DNA from: Gammaproteobacteria bacterium
GTDB taxonomy: Bacteria > Pseudomonadota > Gammaproteobacteria > Xanthomonadales > Wenzhouxiangellaceae
Assembly: GCA_021772985.1 (NCBI GenBank)
Contig: JAJFKX010000036.1
Location: 1-64,000 of the forward strand
Reading direction: 5' to 3'
Length of the DNA stretch: 64,000 bases
Below the pieces are notes generated by a model that ran no database searches, was not told the origin of the DNA, and saw only the letters and a program-made list of their open reading frames with translations. Made by a program: the position numbers and the translations under genes. This document shows, in pieces, positions 35,298 to 45,160 of the stretch. Each line of letters opens with the position of its first letter. Positions within the stretch are counted from its first letter, which is position 1.

Positions 35298-36674
35298 ATG
35301 AACAAGCCTGAACTACATATTGTTATCCTGGCCGCCGGGCGTGGCCAGCGGATGCGCTCTGAGCAGCCGAAAGTGTTGCAGCAGGTAGGCGGGCAGCCGA
35401 TGCTGGCGCATGTGCTCAAGGCTGCTCAACAATTGCCGTATGACGGCATTCATGTGGTCTACGGATATGGTGGTGAACAACTGCGCAGGGTGTTTACAGA
35501 TACCCCGGTCGCCTGGGTGAAACAGGCTGAACAACTGGGTACCGGTCACGCACTGGCACAGGCCATGCCGTCGATTCCGGATAATGCACAAGTGCTGGTG
35601 TTAATGGGAGATCAACCATTGATTACCGCCCGGAGCTTACAGATTTTGATGATCGCCGGTGGTGATCTGGCAATTTTGACCATGCGCTTGGAGAATCCCA
35701 CTGGTTATGGTCGGATTGTGCGTAACGTATCCGGTGAATTTACCGCTATTGTGGAACACGCGGATGCTTCGCCGATGCAGCTGGAAATCAAGGAAGTCAA
35801 CAGTGGTGTTTATCGTTTTCCTGCGGGCAGATTGAAACAGTGGCTGGCCAGGCTGGATAGTCAGAATGCCGCTGGAGAAAACTATCTGACCGATGTGCTG
35901 GCGATGGCGGTGGCCGAGCAATTGTGGATCAAAACCAGCGAGATCAATGACCCCAATGAATTACTTGGTGCCAATGACAGGGTTCAACTCGCCCGCCTGG
36001 AACGAATCTACCAACTGCGCCAGGCTGAAAGGTTAATGGTTGCCGGGGTTGCTCTGGCAGACCCTGGACGGGTCGATGTGCGCGGCCAGGTACAGGCCGG
36101 CAAAGATGTGTTTTTAGATATCAATACAGTTTTGATTGGTAATAATTTCCTGGCTGACGAGGTCAGTATCGGCCCCGGCTGTATATTGGAAGATTGCCGA
36201 TTGGCCGCTGGGACCAAAGTTTTGGCGCACTCGGTATTACAGGGCGTGGTAACGGAAGGGGAATGCAGCATCGGTCCGTTTGCCCGGCTGCGTTCAGGCA
36301 CGGTTTTGGCTGCTGGTGTCAAGATTGGTAATTTCGTGGAAACCAAAAAAGCAGTGATTGGAACCAATAGCAAAGCCAGCCATTTAAGTTATTTGGGCGA
36401 TGCTGTGCTGGGTGCCAATGTCAACATTGGTGCCGGTACTATTACCTGCAATTATGATGGCGTCAATAAATATCAGACCACCATCGGCGATGGTGTTTTT
36501 ATCGGCTCTGACACCCAACTGGTGGCGCCGGTGAGTATTGGCACGGGCGCGTTTATTGGTGCAGGTTCCACCATTACCCAAAACGCACCGGCGGACAAGT
36601 TGACTTTGTCCAGACGCAAGCAGGTCACCATTGATCGGTGGCAACCACCGCAGCGCCGCCGGAGTGAAGACTGA
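35298..36674 (+). CDS. glmU: Bifunctional GlcNAc-1-P uridyltransferase / GlcN-1-P acetyltransferase
   Basis: ATG at 35298 follows GGTGGA; a TTG two codons earlier is unlikely. The 458-residue protein has the N-terminal nucleotidyltransferase domain (LAAGRGQRMRSEQPKVLQ) and the C-terminal left-handed beta-helix with hexapeptide repeats, ending in GAGTITCNYDGVNKY and acetyl-CoA-site residues. It makes UDP-GlcNAc for peptidoglycan and LPS. The stop overlaps the glmS start (TGATG), so the two enzymes of the same pathway are made together. Confidence 0.97.
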   Translation: MNKPELHIVILAAGRGQRMRSEQPKVLQQVGGQPMLAHVLKAAQQLPYDGIHVVYGYGGEQLRRVFTDTPVAWVKQAEQLGTGHALAQAMPSIPDNAQVLVLMGDQPLITARSLQILMIAGGDLAILTMRLENPTGYGRIVRNVSGEFTAIVEHADASPMQLEIKEVNSGVYRFPAGRLKQWLARLDSQNAAGENYLTDVLAMAVAEQLWIKTSEINDPNELLGANDRVQLARLERIYQLRQAERLMVAGVALADPGRVDVRGQVQAGKDVFLDINTVLIGNNFLADEVSIGPGCILEDCRLAAGTKVLAHSVLQGVVTEGECSIGPFARLRSGTVLAAGVKIGNFVETKKAVIGTNSKASHLSYLGDAVLGANVNIGAGTITCNYDGVNKYQTTIGDGVFIGSDTQLVAPVSIGTGAFIGAGSTITQNAPADKLTLSRRKQVTIDRWQPPQRRRSED

Positions 36675-38503
36675 TGTGTGGAATTGTTGCGGCCAGCTCG
36701 CGCCGGGATATCAGTGAAATTCTGTTGTCGGGGCTGCAGGCACTGGAATACCGCGGTTATGATTCAGCCGGGCTGGCACTGATTAACGAGCAGCAATTAT
36801 TACGCCATCGCACCGAGGGCAAAGTGGCCGCACTGGCTGAGTTGTGGAAGCGCCAGCCGCTGCATGGTGAATGTGGTATTGCGCATACCCGCTGGGCAAC
36901 ACACGGCCCGCCAACCACCAGCAATGCACATCCGCATGTGGTCGATGGCCACCTGGCGATTGTACATAACGGTATTATCGAAAATTACGTCGAATTGCGC
37001 GAGCAGTTACAGGCAGCTGGTTGCGCCTTCATTTCGCAAACAGATACCGAAGTGGTGGGTTGGCTGATCGCCCGGCGAATGGATCAAGGCATGGATTTAC
37101 TGCAAGCCTTGCAGCAGACTTTGCCGGAACTGCACGGTGCTTATTCTCTGGCGGTAATTTCATCGCGGGAGCCAGGCTTGGTTACCGGTGCACGGCGCGG
37201 CAGCCCATTGGTACTGGGTATTGGTTTTGATGAGAATTTTCTGGCATCCGACAGCTATGCGTTATTACCGGTAACCAACCGGTTTGTGTATTTGGAGGAA
37301 GGTGAAAGTGCCTGTCTGACCGCCGGCAGCTGGCAGGTCTTTGATCAGCACGGGCAGCCATTGGAGAGAACCCCTAAAAGTTCTTCACTGAGTCTGGCCA
37401 GTACCGACCGTGGCCACTATCGACACTTCATGCAAAAGGAAATATTCGAACAACCCGAAGCGATAGCCCGTACCTTGGAAGGACGTTTGACCGACACCGG
37501 GCTGGTGCCAGGGTTGTTGGGCCACAAGACTGAACAACTGCTGGCAAAAGTACGCCAGGTACACATCATTGCCTGCGGCACCAGTTATCACGCCGGATTG
37601 ATTGCCCGCTATCAAATTGAACAGCAGGCGGGCATTCCATGTATGGCCGAAGTAGCCAGTGAATATCGCTACCGGCAACCGGTAGTACCGGAGAACACAT
37701 TGTTCATTGCGATTTCGCAATCGGGTGAAACGGCGGATACTTTGGCTGCATTGAAGCAGGCCCAACAAGCCGGATACCTGGCCAGCATTGCCGTTTGTAA
37801 TGTGCCGGAAAGTTCTTTGGTACGGAGCGCAGATTATTCACTGATGACCCGTGCCGGACCGGAAATAGGCGTTGCTTCCACCAAGGCATTCACCACTCAA
37901 TTGGCCGCATTGCAATTGATTTTGCTGGCTTTGCTGGAAACGCATAGCGAAGACATTGGATTGCGAAGTGAAATAACCCGGCAACTGCATGCTTTACCGC
38001 AGCAAATCCTTCAGGCACTGAAGTTGGACAAACAAATTGCTGAGCTGGCTGAGGGCTTTAGCGAAAAACACCATGCGCTGTTTTTAGGCCGTGGCAGCCA
38101 CTATCCGGTGGCGATGGAAGGGGCGTTAAAGCTGAAGGAAATTTCGTATATTCATGCCGAAGCCTACCCGGCGGGTGAATTAAAGCATGGTCCGTTGGCG
38201 CTGGTGGATGCCGATATGCCGGTGATTGCAGTAGCACCCAATGATCAGCTGTTAGGCAAACTGCAATCCAATCTGGAGGAGGTCCGGGCCCGCGGTGGTG
38301 ATTTGCTGGTGATGGCCGATCACCACATCAGCCAAAGTTTGGCAGGGCATGCCAGGGTGGTAGAAGTGGAAACCGGCGGAAATGGCTTGGCGCCGATTGT
38401 AATGAGCATTCCATTGCAGCTGCTGGCCTATCATGTGGCTGTGCTCAAAGGTACCGATGTCGATCAACCACGCAACTTGGCAAAATCGGTAACTGTGGAG
38501 TAA
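36674..38503 (+). CDS. glmS: Glutamine-fructose-6-phosphate aminotransferase (isomerising)
   Basis: A 609-residue enzyme, the normal length. The catalytic Cys follows the initiator Met (MCGIVAA), giving the class II glutaminase domain (residues 2-240). Two SIS domains follow, with ACGTSYHAG, SQSGETADT and STKAFTTQ. It makes glucosamine-6-phosphate, the first committed step toward UDP-GlcNAc. Translationally coupled to glmU. No glmS ribozyme is expected in this phylum, and none was seen. Confidence 0.97.
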   Translation: MCGIVAASSRRDISEILLSGLQALEYRGYDSAGLALINEQQLLRHRTEGKVAALAELWKRQPLHGECGIAHTRWATHGPPTTSNAHPHVVDGHLAIVHNGIIENYVELREQLQAAGCAFISQTDTEVVGWLIARRMDQGMDLLQALQQTLPELHGAYSLAVISSREPGLVTGARRGSPLVLGIGFDENFLASDSYALLPVTNRFVYLEEGESACLTAGSWQVFDQHGQPLERTPKSSSLSLASTDRGHYRHFMQKEIFEQPEAIARTLEGRLTDTGLVPGLLGHKTEQLLAKVRQVHIIACGTSYHAGLIARYQIEQQAGIPCMAEVASEYRYRQPVVPENTLFIAISQSGETADTLAALKQAQQAGYLASIAVCNVPESSLVRSADYSLMTRAGPEIGVASTKAFTTQLAALQLILLALLETHSEDIGLRSEITRQLHALPQQILQALKLDKQIAELAEGFSEKHHALFLGRGSHYPVAMEGALKLKEISYIHAEAYPAGELKHGPLALVDADMPVIAVAPNDQLLGKLQSNLEEVRARGGDLLVMADHHISQSLAGHARVVEVETGGNGLAPIVMSIPLQLLAYHVAVLKGTDVDQPRNLAKSVTVE

Positions 38504-38551
38504 GCTAACAATTCAGAGTGGGGCCTGATCGGACAATACCGAGGTATCGAT

Positions 38552-38946
38552 ATGTCTGCTCATGACCGCCCCGAAAACGATGCTGAAATCAATATCACGC
38601 CGATGCTGGATATTGTTTTATCATGTTGATCTTTTTTATTGTTACCACCTTATTTGTCCGCGAGCGCGGTCTGGATATCTCCCGCCCGACAACATCACCA
38701 CAAGTGGAAAACGCCTCTGAACCACCTATGGTGGTCAGAACTGATAACACCAATACCTTTTGGGTAGATCAACCAGTTGAGCGGCTGTCGTTGCAGGCCA
38801 ACTTGGAGCGTGAAAATGCGACCCGCCCCCAGGCAACTATGCTTGTGGTAGCGCATGTCGATGCCATGACTGATCAGCTTGTGGCGGTTTTGGATGCTGC
38901 AAAGATCGTTGGAATCGAGTCAATCAGCATGGCCACCCAACCATGA
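38552..38946 (+). pseudogene. Frameshifted ExbD/TolR-like gene
   Basis: The protein begins MSAHDRPENDAEINITPMLD, but after IV the frame breaks at the T run 38616-38619. The intact relative at 40038 has one base more at this point. Reading on in the shifted frame gives MLIFFIVTTLFVRERGLDIS and the rest of an ExbD protein to 38946. The membrane helix is thus cut in the middle. The remainder has drifted from the intact copy, so this is probably a decaying duplicate rather than a sequencing error, though the latter remains possible. It lies 49 bases after glmS. Confidence 0.88.
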
Positions 38947-39177
38947 GCCGATCAGAAACTCGCTGTTGGTGCGCACAAAGATGCAGGCAAATGTGGCGAA
39001 ATAGGCCCCAGTTAGGTAATCTACAGGTAAATAAGAGCTGGTTGCTCAATAAAAACAGGAACGAACGCGCATAAGGAAATGCAAAATGAGCAATAAATCC
39101 ACTTTTCCCACCAAACCATCTACCCCTGCCGATCGATTTATTCAATCCTGCTGCTGTATTCAGGCGGGAGTTTGTTA

Positions 39178-39861
39178 ATGGGGCAGTTTATTGGACAACC
39201 AGTGCCAACCGGCTGTAGTTTCAGCGAACAAGTCTGGCAAACAGAAAACTTTTGCGACACCAGTTTCAGTCAAGCTGGGTTGGCAGTTCCTGAAACGATT
39301 CAGCGTTCTGTTGCTAAACGGCGCCAGGAGTTTTTTTACGGTAGATTATCCGCCCGCCAGGCTATCCGGCAGTTGAACTTCGGCTTTGATGGACAGATTC
39401 CAATTGCCAAAGACCGTCAACCCGTTTGGCCAGATGGCCTGATTGGTTCGATTACCCACTGTGCCAATTATGCCGCGGCCATGATTGCCAGTCGCCGGAA
39501 CTATCTGGGCCTGGGCATTGATGCAGAAGTAGTGTTGTCCGAGCAACAGGCTTCACGGCTTGCGGATGCTATTGCCACCCCTGCTGAACTGGCTTTATTG
39601 TCTACTCAGGTGCCAGATTTTGGAACCCGGGTTAGTTTGTTGTTCTCAGCCAAAGAAAGTGTTTATAAAGCGCTGTATCCTGTGACTCAGCAATTTCTTG
39701 AGTTCCATGAGGTGCAGTTGATTGACGCCAGCAAGCCAGAGCAGTTGGGATTTAGGGTAAATGCCGCTTGTTCATCCGAACTACCGGTAAAGCAGCCGAT
39801 AAACTGCCGTTTCGGGGTGGCTGATGGGTTGGTCAGCACGGTGACTTTATTGCCATTATAA
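39178..39861 (+). CDS. 4'-phosphopantetheinyl transferase (EntD/Sfp type)
   Basis: ATG at 39178 has a GGGAG site seven bases upstream. The 227-residue enzyme shows RRQEFFYGRLSARQA, GSITHCANYAAA, GLGIDAEVV and SAKESVYKALYP, the full set of PPTase motifs with the Mg-binding Asp/Glu pair. It loads the phosphopantetheine arm onto carrier proteins of fatty-acid, polyketide or siderophore synthesis. No carrier protein is in the window. It stands between the broken and the intact exbD copies. Confidence 0.92.
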   Translation: MGQFIGQPVPTGCSFSEQVWQTENFCDTSFSQAGLAVPETIQRSVAKRRQEFFYGRLSARQAIRQLNFGFDGQIPIAKDRQPVWPDGLIGSITHCANYAAAMIASRRNYLGLGIDAEVVLSEQQASRLADAIATPAELALLSTQVPDFGTRVSLLFSAKESVYKALYPVTQQFLEFHEVQLIDASKPEQLGFRVNAACSSELPVKQPINCRFGVADGLVSTVTLLPL

Positions 39862-40037
39862 GCAGCTCAAAATACCGGCAAAACGTATAAATACTATCTT
39901 GTTTGTGGCTCCGTTCCGGGGCAAAGTCACTGGTGAATAGTCGAGACGAGCCAGCCCGATCTGGCGAAATTGCTCATAGTCGAGTAATCTATGGGCATGC
40001 AGGCGCTGATTGTTCAGCCAGACAATAGGAATAATTT

Positions 40038-40445
40038 ATGAAAAGACGCCGTCACGCGGACGACGAAGCCGAGATTAACATCACCCCGATGCTCGACATC
40101 GTGTTTATCATGTTGATCTTCTTTATTGTGACCACTTCATTCGTGAAAGAACGTGGTTTGGACATTTCCCGGCCGACCAAGACTTCCGAGCCGCCTCCGC
40201 CTGATCCGGATAATCTGCCGATTGTGGTCAAGATCAATCACACCAGTGTTATTACCATTAATGATCGCGAAGTCGATCTGGCAGCCATGCGCGCTAATCT
40301 GGAACGCGAAAACGCGATCCGGCCGGATGCGCCGCTGATTATTGCTGCTCACCCTGATTCCGATACTGAGGCTTTGGTGACGGTGCTGGATGCAGCCAAT
40401 ATTGTTGGTATTACAGCTGTGAGTGTGGCCACCACCCAGGGCTAG
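40038..40445 (+). CDS. exbD: ExbD/TolR-family proton-channel protein
   Basis: A 135-residue protein with the family form: short charged N-terminus, one membrane helix containing the essential Asp (INITPMLDIVFIMLIFFIV), and a periplasmic domain. It works with ExbB/TolQ to couple proton flow to outer-membrane transport or cell-envelope work. No exbB or tonB gene is adjacent. A frameshifted duplicate lies about 1.5 kb upstream. Confidence 0.93.
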   Translation: MKRRRHADDEAEINITPMLDIVFIMLIFFIVTTSFVKERGLDISRPTKTSEPPPPDPDNLPIVVKINHTSVITINDREVDLAAMRANLERENAIRPDAPLIIAAHPDSDTEALVTVLDAANIVGITAVSVATTQG

Positions 40446-40580
40446 CAGATTCTACGTCAGGCTGAATTTGTCATAAGAATAATAATTTTGTTACCGGTTC
40501 CGCTGGAGCCGGTAGATACCGGCAGTTATGCCGTTAACCAACAGCCCGTAAACAGGGCGTAAACCTTCGGGGATACTCTA

Positions 40581-40847
40581 ATGTCAGACGAAAACTTTTT
40601 TAGCAAACTCCTCAATTTCGACAGCATGATCACGCCGTCGATTATCAAAATCATTTATTACATTGGTGTTGTTGCAGTGGTCCTGAGTGGCATTGCCTTG
40701 TTGTTCCAGGGCGGACCGGCAACCTTCGGTGGCTTGATTTGGATAGTGCTTGGCCCATTGGTCGTGCGGGTCTATTGTGAGCTGCTGATCGTGATGTTCA
40801 AGGTCAATGAAAACCTGAAAGAAATCAACGAGCGCGGCAAGATGTAA
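40581..40847 (+). CDS. DUF4282 membrane protein
   Basis: An 88-residue protein with two membrane helices and the DUF4282 form: FFSKLLNFDSMITPSIIKIIY at the start, GLIWIVLGPLVVRVYCELLIV in the second helix and a charged end. Function unknown; the family is often near ion-channel or envelope genes. A strong terminator follows. Confidence 0.9.
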   Translation: MSDENFFSKLLNFDSMITPSIIKIIYYIGVVAVVLSGIALLFQGGPATFGGLIWIVLGPLVVRVYCELLIVMFKVNENLKEINERGKM

Positions 40848-40869
40848 GCAATAGCCAACAAACTTGCGC

Positions 40870-40897
40870 AAGGCCCGTTTTTACGGGCCTTTTTTTT
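40870..40897 (+). terminator. Rho-independent terminator
   Basis: A perfect 9-bp stem, AAGGCCCGT (40870-40878) with ACGGGCCTT (40883-40891), a TTTT loop and eight Ts. It ends the exbD-DUF4282 unit. Confidence 0.95.
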
Positions 40898-41074
40898 AGG
40901 GGGCATCACTGTAATAACAACATAGGTTTTGCGGTAAACCAGATTCTGGTTACCAGTCTGCTTGGGCATTTGGCTGAAAACAGTTAGCCACGTATTAATA
41001 GTAAAATGTAACCCATGTCATGGATTGATCAGATCAAACCCCTTAATTCCAATTGAAACCCGGATAATCTCAAG

Positions 41075-44000
41075 ATGCGCTATTCAATCATCTCTGCTTT
41101 GTTCTGCGTGGCCTGCTGGTCGATTGTCGCCACTGCCCAGGTAACGGTTCTGGATGAGCCGTTCAGTAACTCAAACCAGTTCACTGCCACCCCGGCGCTG
41201 GAATCGGCGGGTGAAGCCAGTGATTATTACCGATTGAGTGACGGTACCGATATCGTGCCCAATTTTTCCGGTTTCAGCGGTACTTTTTTTGCTGCCCAGG
41301 ATACCAACGGAGTGAGCGGTGCTGAGACCAATACAGTTGCACTGGAATGGAATAACCTGACCATTTCCGGACTGAGCAATCTGCAGCTCAGCATATTGAT
41401 TGCCGAGGATGATTCCAGTGACGGCAACGAAGACTGGGACAACAACAGCTCGGTGGTATTTGAATACCAGATTGACAACAATGGATTTCAGGATTTGCTG
41501 GCATTTGAGTCCAGCGGTGGTGAGTTCAATAGTGAACCGGCGCAGGATACCAATTTTGACGGTACCGGCAATGGCACAGCATTAACCGAAACCCCGGCTG
41601 CATTTATGGCGACTATTGGTGCTACCGGAATGAGCCTGGATTTGCGTTTAACGGTCAGCTTTCTGGATGACGGGGACGAGGATGTTGCGATCGATAATGT
41701 AGTGATCATGGGTGATGGTGAACTGATGGCGGTGGACCCGATCATCAATGAATTTGTTGCTGATCATGTCGGCAGTAATGATAACAATGAATATATCGAA
41801 ATTTTCGGTACGCCTGCCAACGATTACAGTGCATATAGTCTATTACAGATCGAAGGTGACAACAGCCAGGGCCGGGGCAATATAGACAGTGTGATAGCGG
41901 TGGGAACCACTGCTGCGAATGGTTTGTATGTCACACCGTTTATGAGTGGTGTGCTGGAAAACACCAGCATGACATTGTTATTGGTGGAAGGTTTTACCGG
42001 CATGATTGGTGATGATCTGGATACCAATGATGATGGGCTGCTGGACAGCACCCCTTGGGATCGCATTGTGGATGATATTGCTGTTTCTGATCAAGATGCT
42101 GGTGATGTCAGTTATGCAGCGGTTACTTTACTGCCGGACTTTGATAGTGGGGCAGCTACTGTCGGCGGTGCTTCGAGAATACCGAATGGCACTGATACTG
42201 ACACTGTCGGGGATTGGCTGCGTAACGATTTTGACGGTGCTGGTATTCCTGCCCTGGACCCTGGAACGCCGGTGGTTGGCGAGGCCATCAATACCCCGGC
42301 AGCAGTCAACGATGAGGTTGATCCCGGCAATGTTCCGCTTACCTGTGATAACGCGGCAAGTGAAACCTTGATTCATGCTGTTCAGGGTAGCGGATTTGCT
42401 TCACCATTGATCGGCAATGTGGTGGAAATTCAAGGTCTGGTGGTAGGTGATTTCCAGAATGGTCTGAGTGGTGAACTGGATGGTTTTTTTGTTCAGGAGG
42501 AAGATGCAGAGGCAGATGCTGATCCGATGACCTCAGAAGGCGTATTCGTGTTTGCACCGGGTAATTTGTTGGATATCAACGTTGGTGATCAGATTCGGGT
42601 GCGGGGCACTGTCGAAGAATTTTTTGACTCCACCCAGGTCGGCAATCTGACCGGCATCGAAATATGTACTGCAGCAGGCCGTGGTGTGCTCACCGCGACC
42701 CCGGTATCGGTCAATCTGCCGGTTACCAATTTGCTCGATCTGGAAAGAGTGGAAGGTATGGCGGTAGTGTTGCCGCAGGCATTAACCGTCAGTGATCAGT
42801 TTGACCTGGTGCAGTTCGGCGAGTTTGCATTGTCCAATGGACGTATTATTCAGCCCACCAACTTTGTGTTGCCAGGTGCCCCGGCCAATAGCCAACAGGT
42901 CCTGAATGATTTGAATCGCTTGCTGGTGGACAATGGTGCCAACGGTGCCAATGTAATGCCGTTTGTGGTCGGCCGGGATGATACCAACCCATTAAATGCC
43001 GGCAACCCGGTGCGCAACGGTTATCAGGTAACTGGCCTGCAGGGCGTGATGAGTTTCACTTTCAGTAACTATAAAGTGCAGCCGACCCAATCATTGGTAT
43101 TTAATGAAAATGCCAATCCCAGATTGAATGCGCCGGCCATTGCTGCCGGGGCAATGAAAGTGGCGTCGTTTAATGTTTTGAACTTCTTCACCAATCTGGA
43201 TGGTGGTGGAGCGATATGCGGACCATCGATGAATCAAAGTTGCCGCGGTGCCGACAGTGCATCGGAACTGACCCGCCAAACCGACAAGCTGGTGCAGGCG
43301 ATTTTGGGTACCGGCGCACAACTGGTTGGTCTGGTGGAGTTGGAAAACGATGCCACCGGTTCATTGCAAGGCCTGGTTGATGCGCTGAATGCAATAGCTG
43401 GTGCAGGCGTTTGGGATTTTATTAATACCGGTACAATTGAAACGGATGCAATTAAGGTAGGGTTTATATACACACCGGCTGCTTTGACGCCGGTCGGGGC
43501 TTTTGCGATTCTCGATTCCAGTGTCGATCCAAGGTTTGACAGCAACCGCAACCGCCCGGCACCAGCACAAACTTTTATGGATAACAATGGTGAAATGTTC
43601 ACCGCGATTGTGAATCACCTCAAGTCCAAAGGCTGTGGTGGATCTTCAGGCTTGAACCTTGATCAGGGTGATGGTCAGGCCTGCTTTAATGAGAGCCGCA
43701 GGCTGGCAGCACTGGCCCTGGCAGATTGGGTTAATACCGACCCGACCGGTAGTGGCGATTCAGACTTTCTGATTCTGGGCGATCTGAATTCTTATGCGAT
43801 GGAAGATCCGATTCGGGCATTGACAGATTCCGGCTTGATTAATCTGGGCAGTGAGTTTGAAGGGGCTGGAGCGTATTCGTTTATGTTCAGGGGGCAGGCG
43901 GGCGCTTTGGATTATGCGATTGCCACACCAAGCCTGGCTGACCAGGTGATGGATGCCACCCACTGGCATATAAATGCCGATGAACTGGTGGCGTTCGACT

Positions 44001-44488
44001 ATAACCAGGAAAATCTGCCGGGGGGCGGAGCCGTGATGAAACCGGCCAACTTCTATCAGCCCGATGCGTTCCGGGCATCAGATCATGATGCGGTGGTGGT
44101 TTCGATGAACCTGGGCTCGGGCATTGTGGACGCGAGCAACCCGATGACCATGTTAAGTGTGAATCGCACCTTTGTATTGGCTGATGGTTCGGATGCGACC
44201 CAGGTGACTATTCAATTGGTTAATGGAGCGGGCACGCCGCTGTCAGGAATCACTGTTGATTTGTCGGTGACGGGTAATGCAGCCTTTGGGCAGGCTACTG
44301 GAACCACTGATGTAAACGGGCAGTTCAGTACCAGTTTGACCAGCACCACAGTAGAGTTGGTAACAGTATCCGGGCGTTTTGATATGAATGGGGATGCTGC
44401 ACCGGAGACTGCGGTTGTTAATGGGTTCCCGCGGATGGTCAGTTTTGAAGATGATGGGGATTTTATTTTTGGGGATGGGTATGAATAG
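41075..44488 (+). CDS. ExeM/NucH-type extracellular endonuclease, multidomain
   Basis: A 1137-residue secreted protein. The order is signal peptide (to about residue 21), a jelly-roll-like N-domain with a DDGDEDVAIDNV calcium-type loop (to 212), a lamin-tail domain (IINEFVADHVGSNDNNEYIEI, about 225-340), and an OB-fold (about 445-530). An endonuclease/exonuclease/phosphatase domain follows (693-1020; VASFNVLNFF, ELEND, VNHLKSKG, LGDLNSYAMEDP, SDHDAVVVS), then an invasin-like Ig domain (1030-1115). The last residues DFIFGDGYE are an acidic aromatic tail of the IFxDGFE type shared by secreted proteins of related gammaproteobacteria. It should degrade extracellular DNA. Confidence 0.92.
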   Translation: MRYSIISALFCVACWSIVATAQVTVLDEPFSNSNQFTATPALESAGEASDYYRLSDGTDIVPNFSGFSGTFFAAQDTNGVSGAETNTVALEWNNLTISGLSNLQLSILIAEDDSSDGNEDWDNNSSVVFEYQIDNNGFQDLLAFESSGGEFNSEPAQDTNFDGTGNGTALTETPAAFMATIGATGMSLDLRLTVSFLDDGDEDVAIDNVVIMGDGELMAVDPIINEFVADHVGSNDNNEYIEIFGTPANDYSAYSLLQIEGDNSQGRGNIDSVIAVGTTAANGLYVTPFMSGVLENTSMTLLLVEGFTGMIGDDLDTNDDGLLDSTPWDRIVDDIAVSDQDAGDVSYAAVTLLPDFDSGAATVGGASRIPNGTDTDTVGDWLRNDFDGAGIPALDPGTPVVGEAINTPAAVNDEVDPGNVPLTCDNAASETLIHAVQGSGFASPLIGNVVEIQGLVVGDFQNGLSGELDGFFVQEEDAEADADPMTSEGVFVFAPGNLLDINVGDQIRVRGTVEEFFDSTQVGNLTGIEICTAAGRGVLTATPVSVNLPVTNLLDLERVEGMAVVLPQALTVSDQFDLVQFGEFALSNGRIIQPTNFVLPGAPANSQQVLNDLNRLLVDNGANGANVMPFVVGRDDTNPLNAGNPVRNGYQVTGLQGVMSFTFSNYKVQPTQSLVFNENANPRLNAPAIAAGAMKVASFNVLNFFTNLDGGGAICGPSMNQSCRGADSASELTRQTDKLVQAILGTGAQLVGLVELENDATGSLQGLVDALNAIAGAGVWDFINTGTIETDAIKVGFIYTPAALTPVGAFAILDSSVDPRFDSNRNRPAPAQTFMDNNGEMFTAIVNHLKSKGCGGSSGLNLDQGDGQACFNESRRLAALALADWVNTDPTGSGDSDFLILGDLNSYAMEDPIRALTDSGLINLGSEFEGAGAYSFMFRGQAGALDYAIATPSLADQVMDATHWHINADELVAFDYNQENLPGGGAVMKPANFYQPDAFRASDHDAVVVSMNLGSGIVDASNPMTMLSVNRTFVLADGSDATQVTIQLVNGAGTPLSGITVDLSVTGNAAFGQATGTTDVNGQFSTSLTSTTVELVTVSGRFDMNGDAAPETAVVNGFPRMVSFEDDGDFIFGDGYE

Positions 44489-44578
44489 CCAAAACCTTGA
44501 GCAGATAACAGTTCTAAAAATGCATGATGTGGTACTTATTCATTTGTCAGGATTAGATAAGCTCGTGCGGGAGAATCG

Positions 44579-44911
44579 ATGATTCAACGATTGTTTGTTT
44601 ACGGCACTCTGGCACCAGGTCGGCCAAACGAGCACATGCTTGATGGTATTGCTGGTTCCTGGGAAGATGCGATAGTCATTGGGACATTGCACCCGGAAGG
44701 TTGGGGAGCGGGTATGGGCTACCCTGGAATTGTGCTGGATAAAGATGGTGAGGCAATCGAAGGGTTTCTATTCAGTTCAGATAAACTCTCTGACCATTGG
44801 GCAAAACTCGATAAGTTTGAGGGTGAAGGTTATGAGCGTGTCTTAGTGGTCGCAAAGCGTAAAGACAACAGTGCTGTGGATGCTTATGTTTATACGCTCA
44901 GAGGCAATTAG
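44579..44911 (+). CDS. Gamma-glutamylcyclotransferase-family protein
   Basis: A 110-residue protein with the fold's signature VYGTLAPGRPN at the start and a glutamate in EAIEGFLF at the catalytic place. The family releases 5-oxoproline from gamma-glutamyl amines or peptides. It begins the second accessory stretch; proteins of this kind are common in integron cassettes, and the next features are repeats and attC-like pieces. Confidence 0.88.
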   Translation: MIQRLFVYGTLAPGRPNEHMLDGIAGSWEDAIVIGTLHPEGWGAGMGYPGIVLDKDGEAIEGFLFSSDKLSDHWAKLDKFEGEGYERVLVVAKRKDNSAVDAYVYTLRGN

Positions 44912-44943
44912 GTAGTTACAGATTGAAAAAGGATAAAAGAACT

Positions 44944-44966
44944 TAGACACCCATTATTTTATAGCC
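44944..44966 (+). repeat. GACACCC repeat, left copy at transposase
   Basis: TAGACACCCATTATTTTATA followed by GCC. An inverted copy lies at 46330-46351, so the two bound the broken transposase gene. A partial direct copy (TAGACATCCATTAAT) lies at 44986-45000. Confidence 0.7.
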
Positions 44967-45160
44967 TAAAAAGTAGAGAAGAATTTAGACATCCATTAAT
45001 ATCTGTAAGCAGACCGCTAAAAAACAGGCATCAAATTCCAGCGTTAAATAGCCGTACTCTTGATTTTCGTGCTGGAGATTGCAGACAAGCATAAAGTCGC
45101 TGATTTCAGGTATAGGTAATTCTCGCCAGCCAGCGATATAGAGGAATCCGAAGGTTTTGA

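Noticed and set aside
38611-38625. Programmed frameshift as explanation of the broken exbD copy
   Set aside because: No heptamer slippery site in the correct phase and the rest of the gene has drifted; decay or a sequencing error is simpler.
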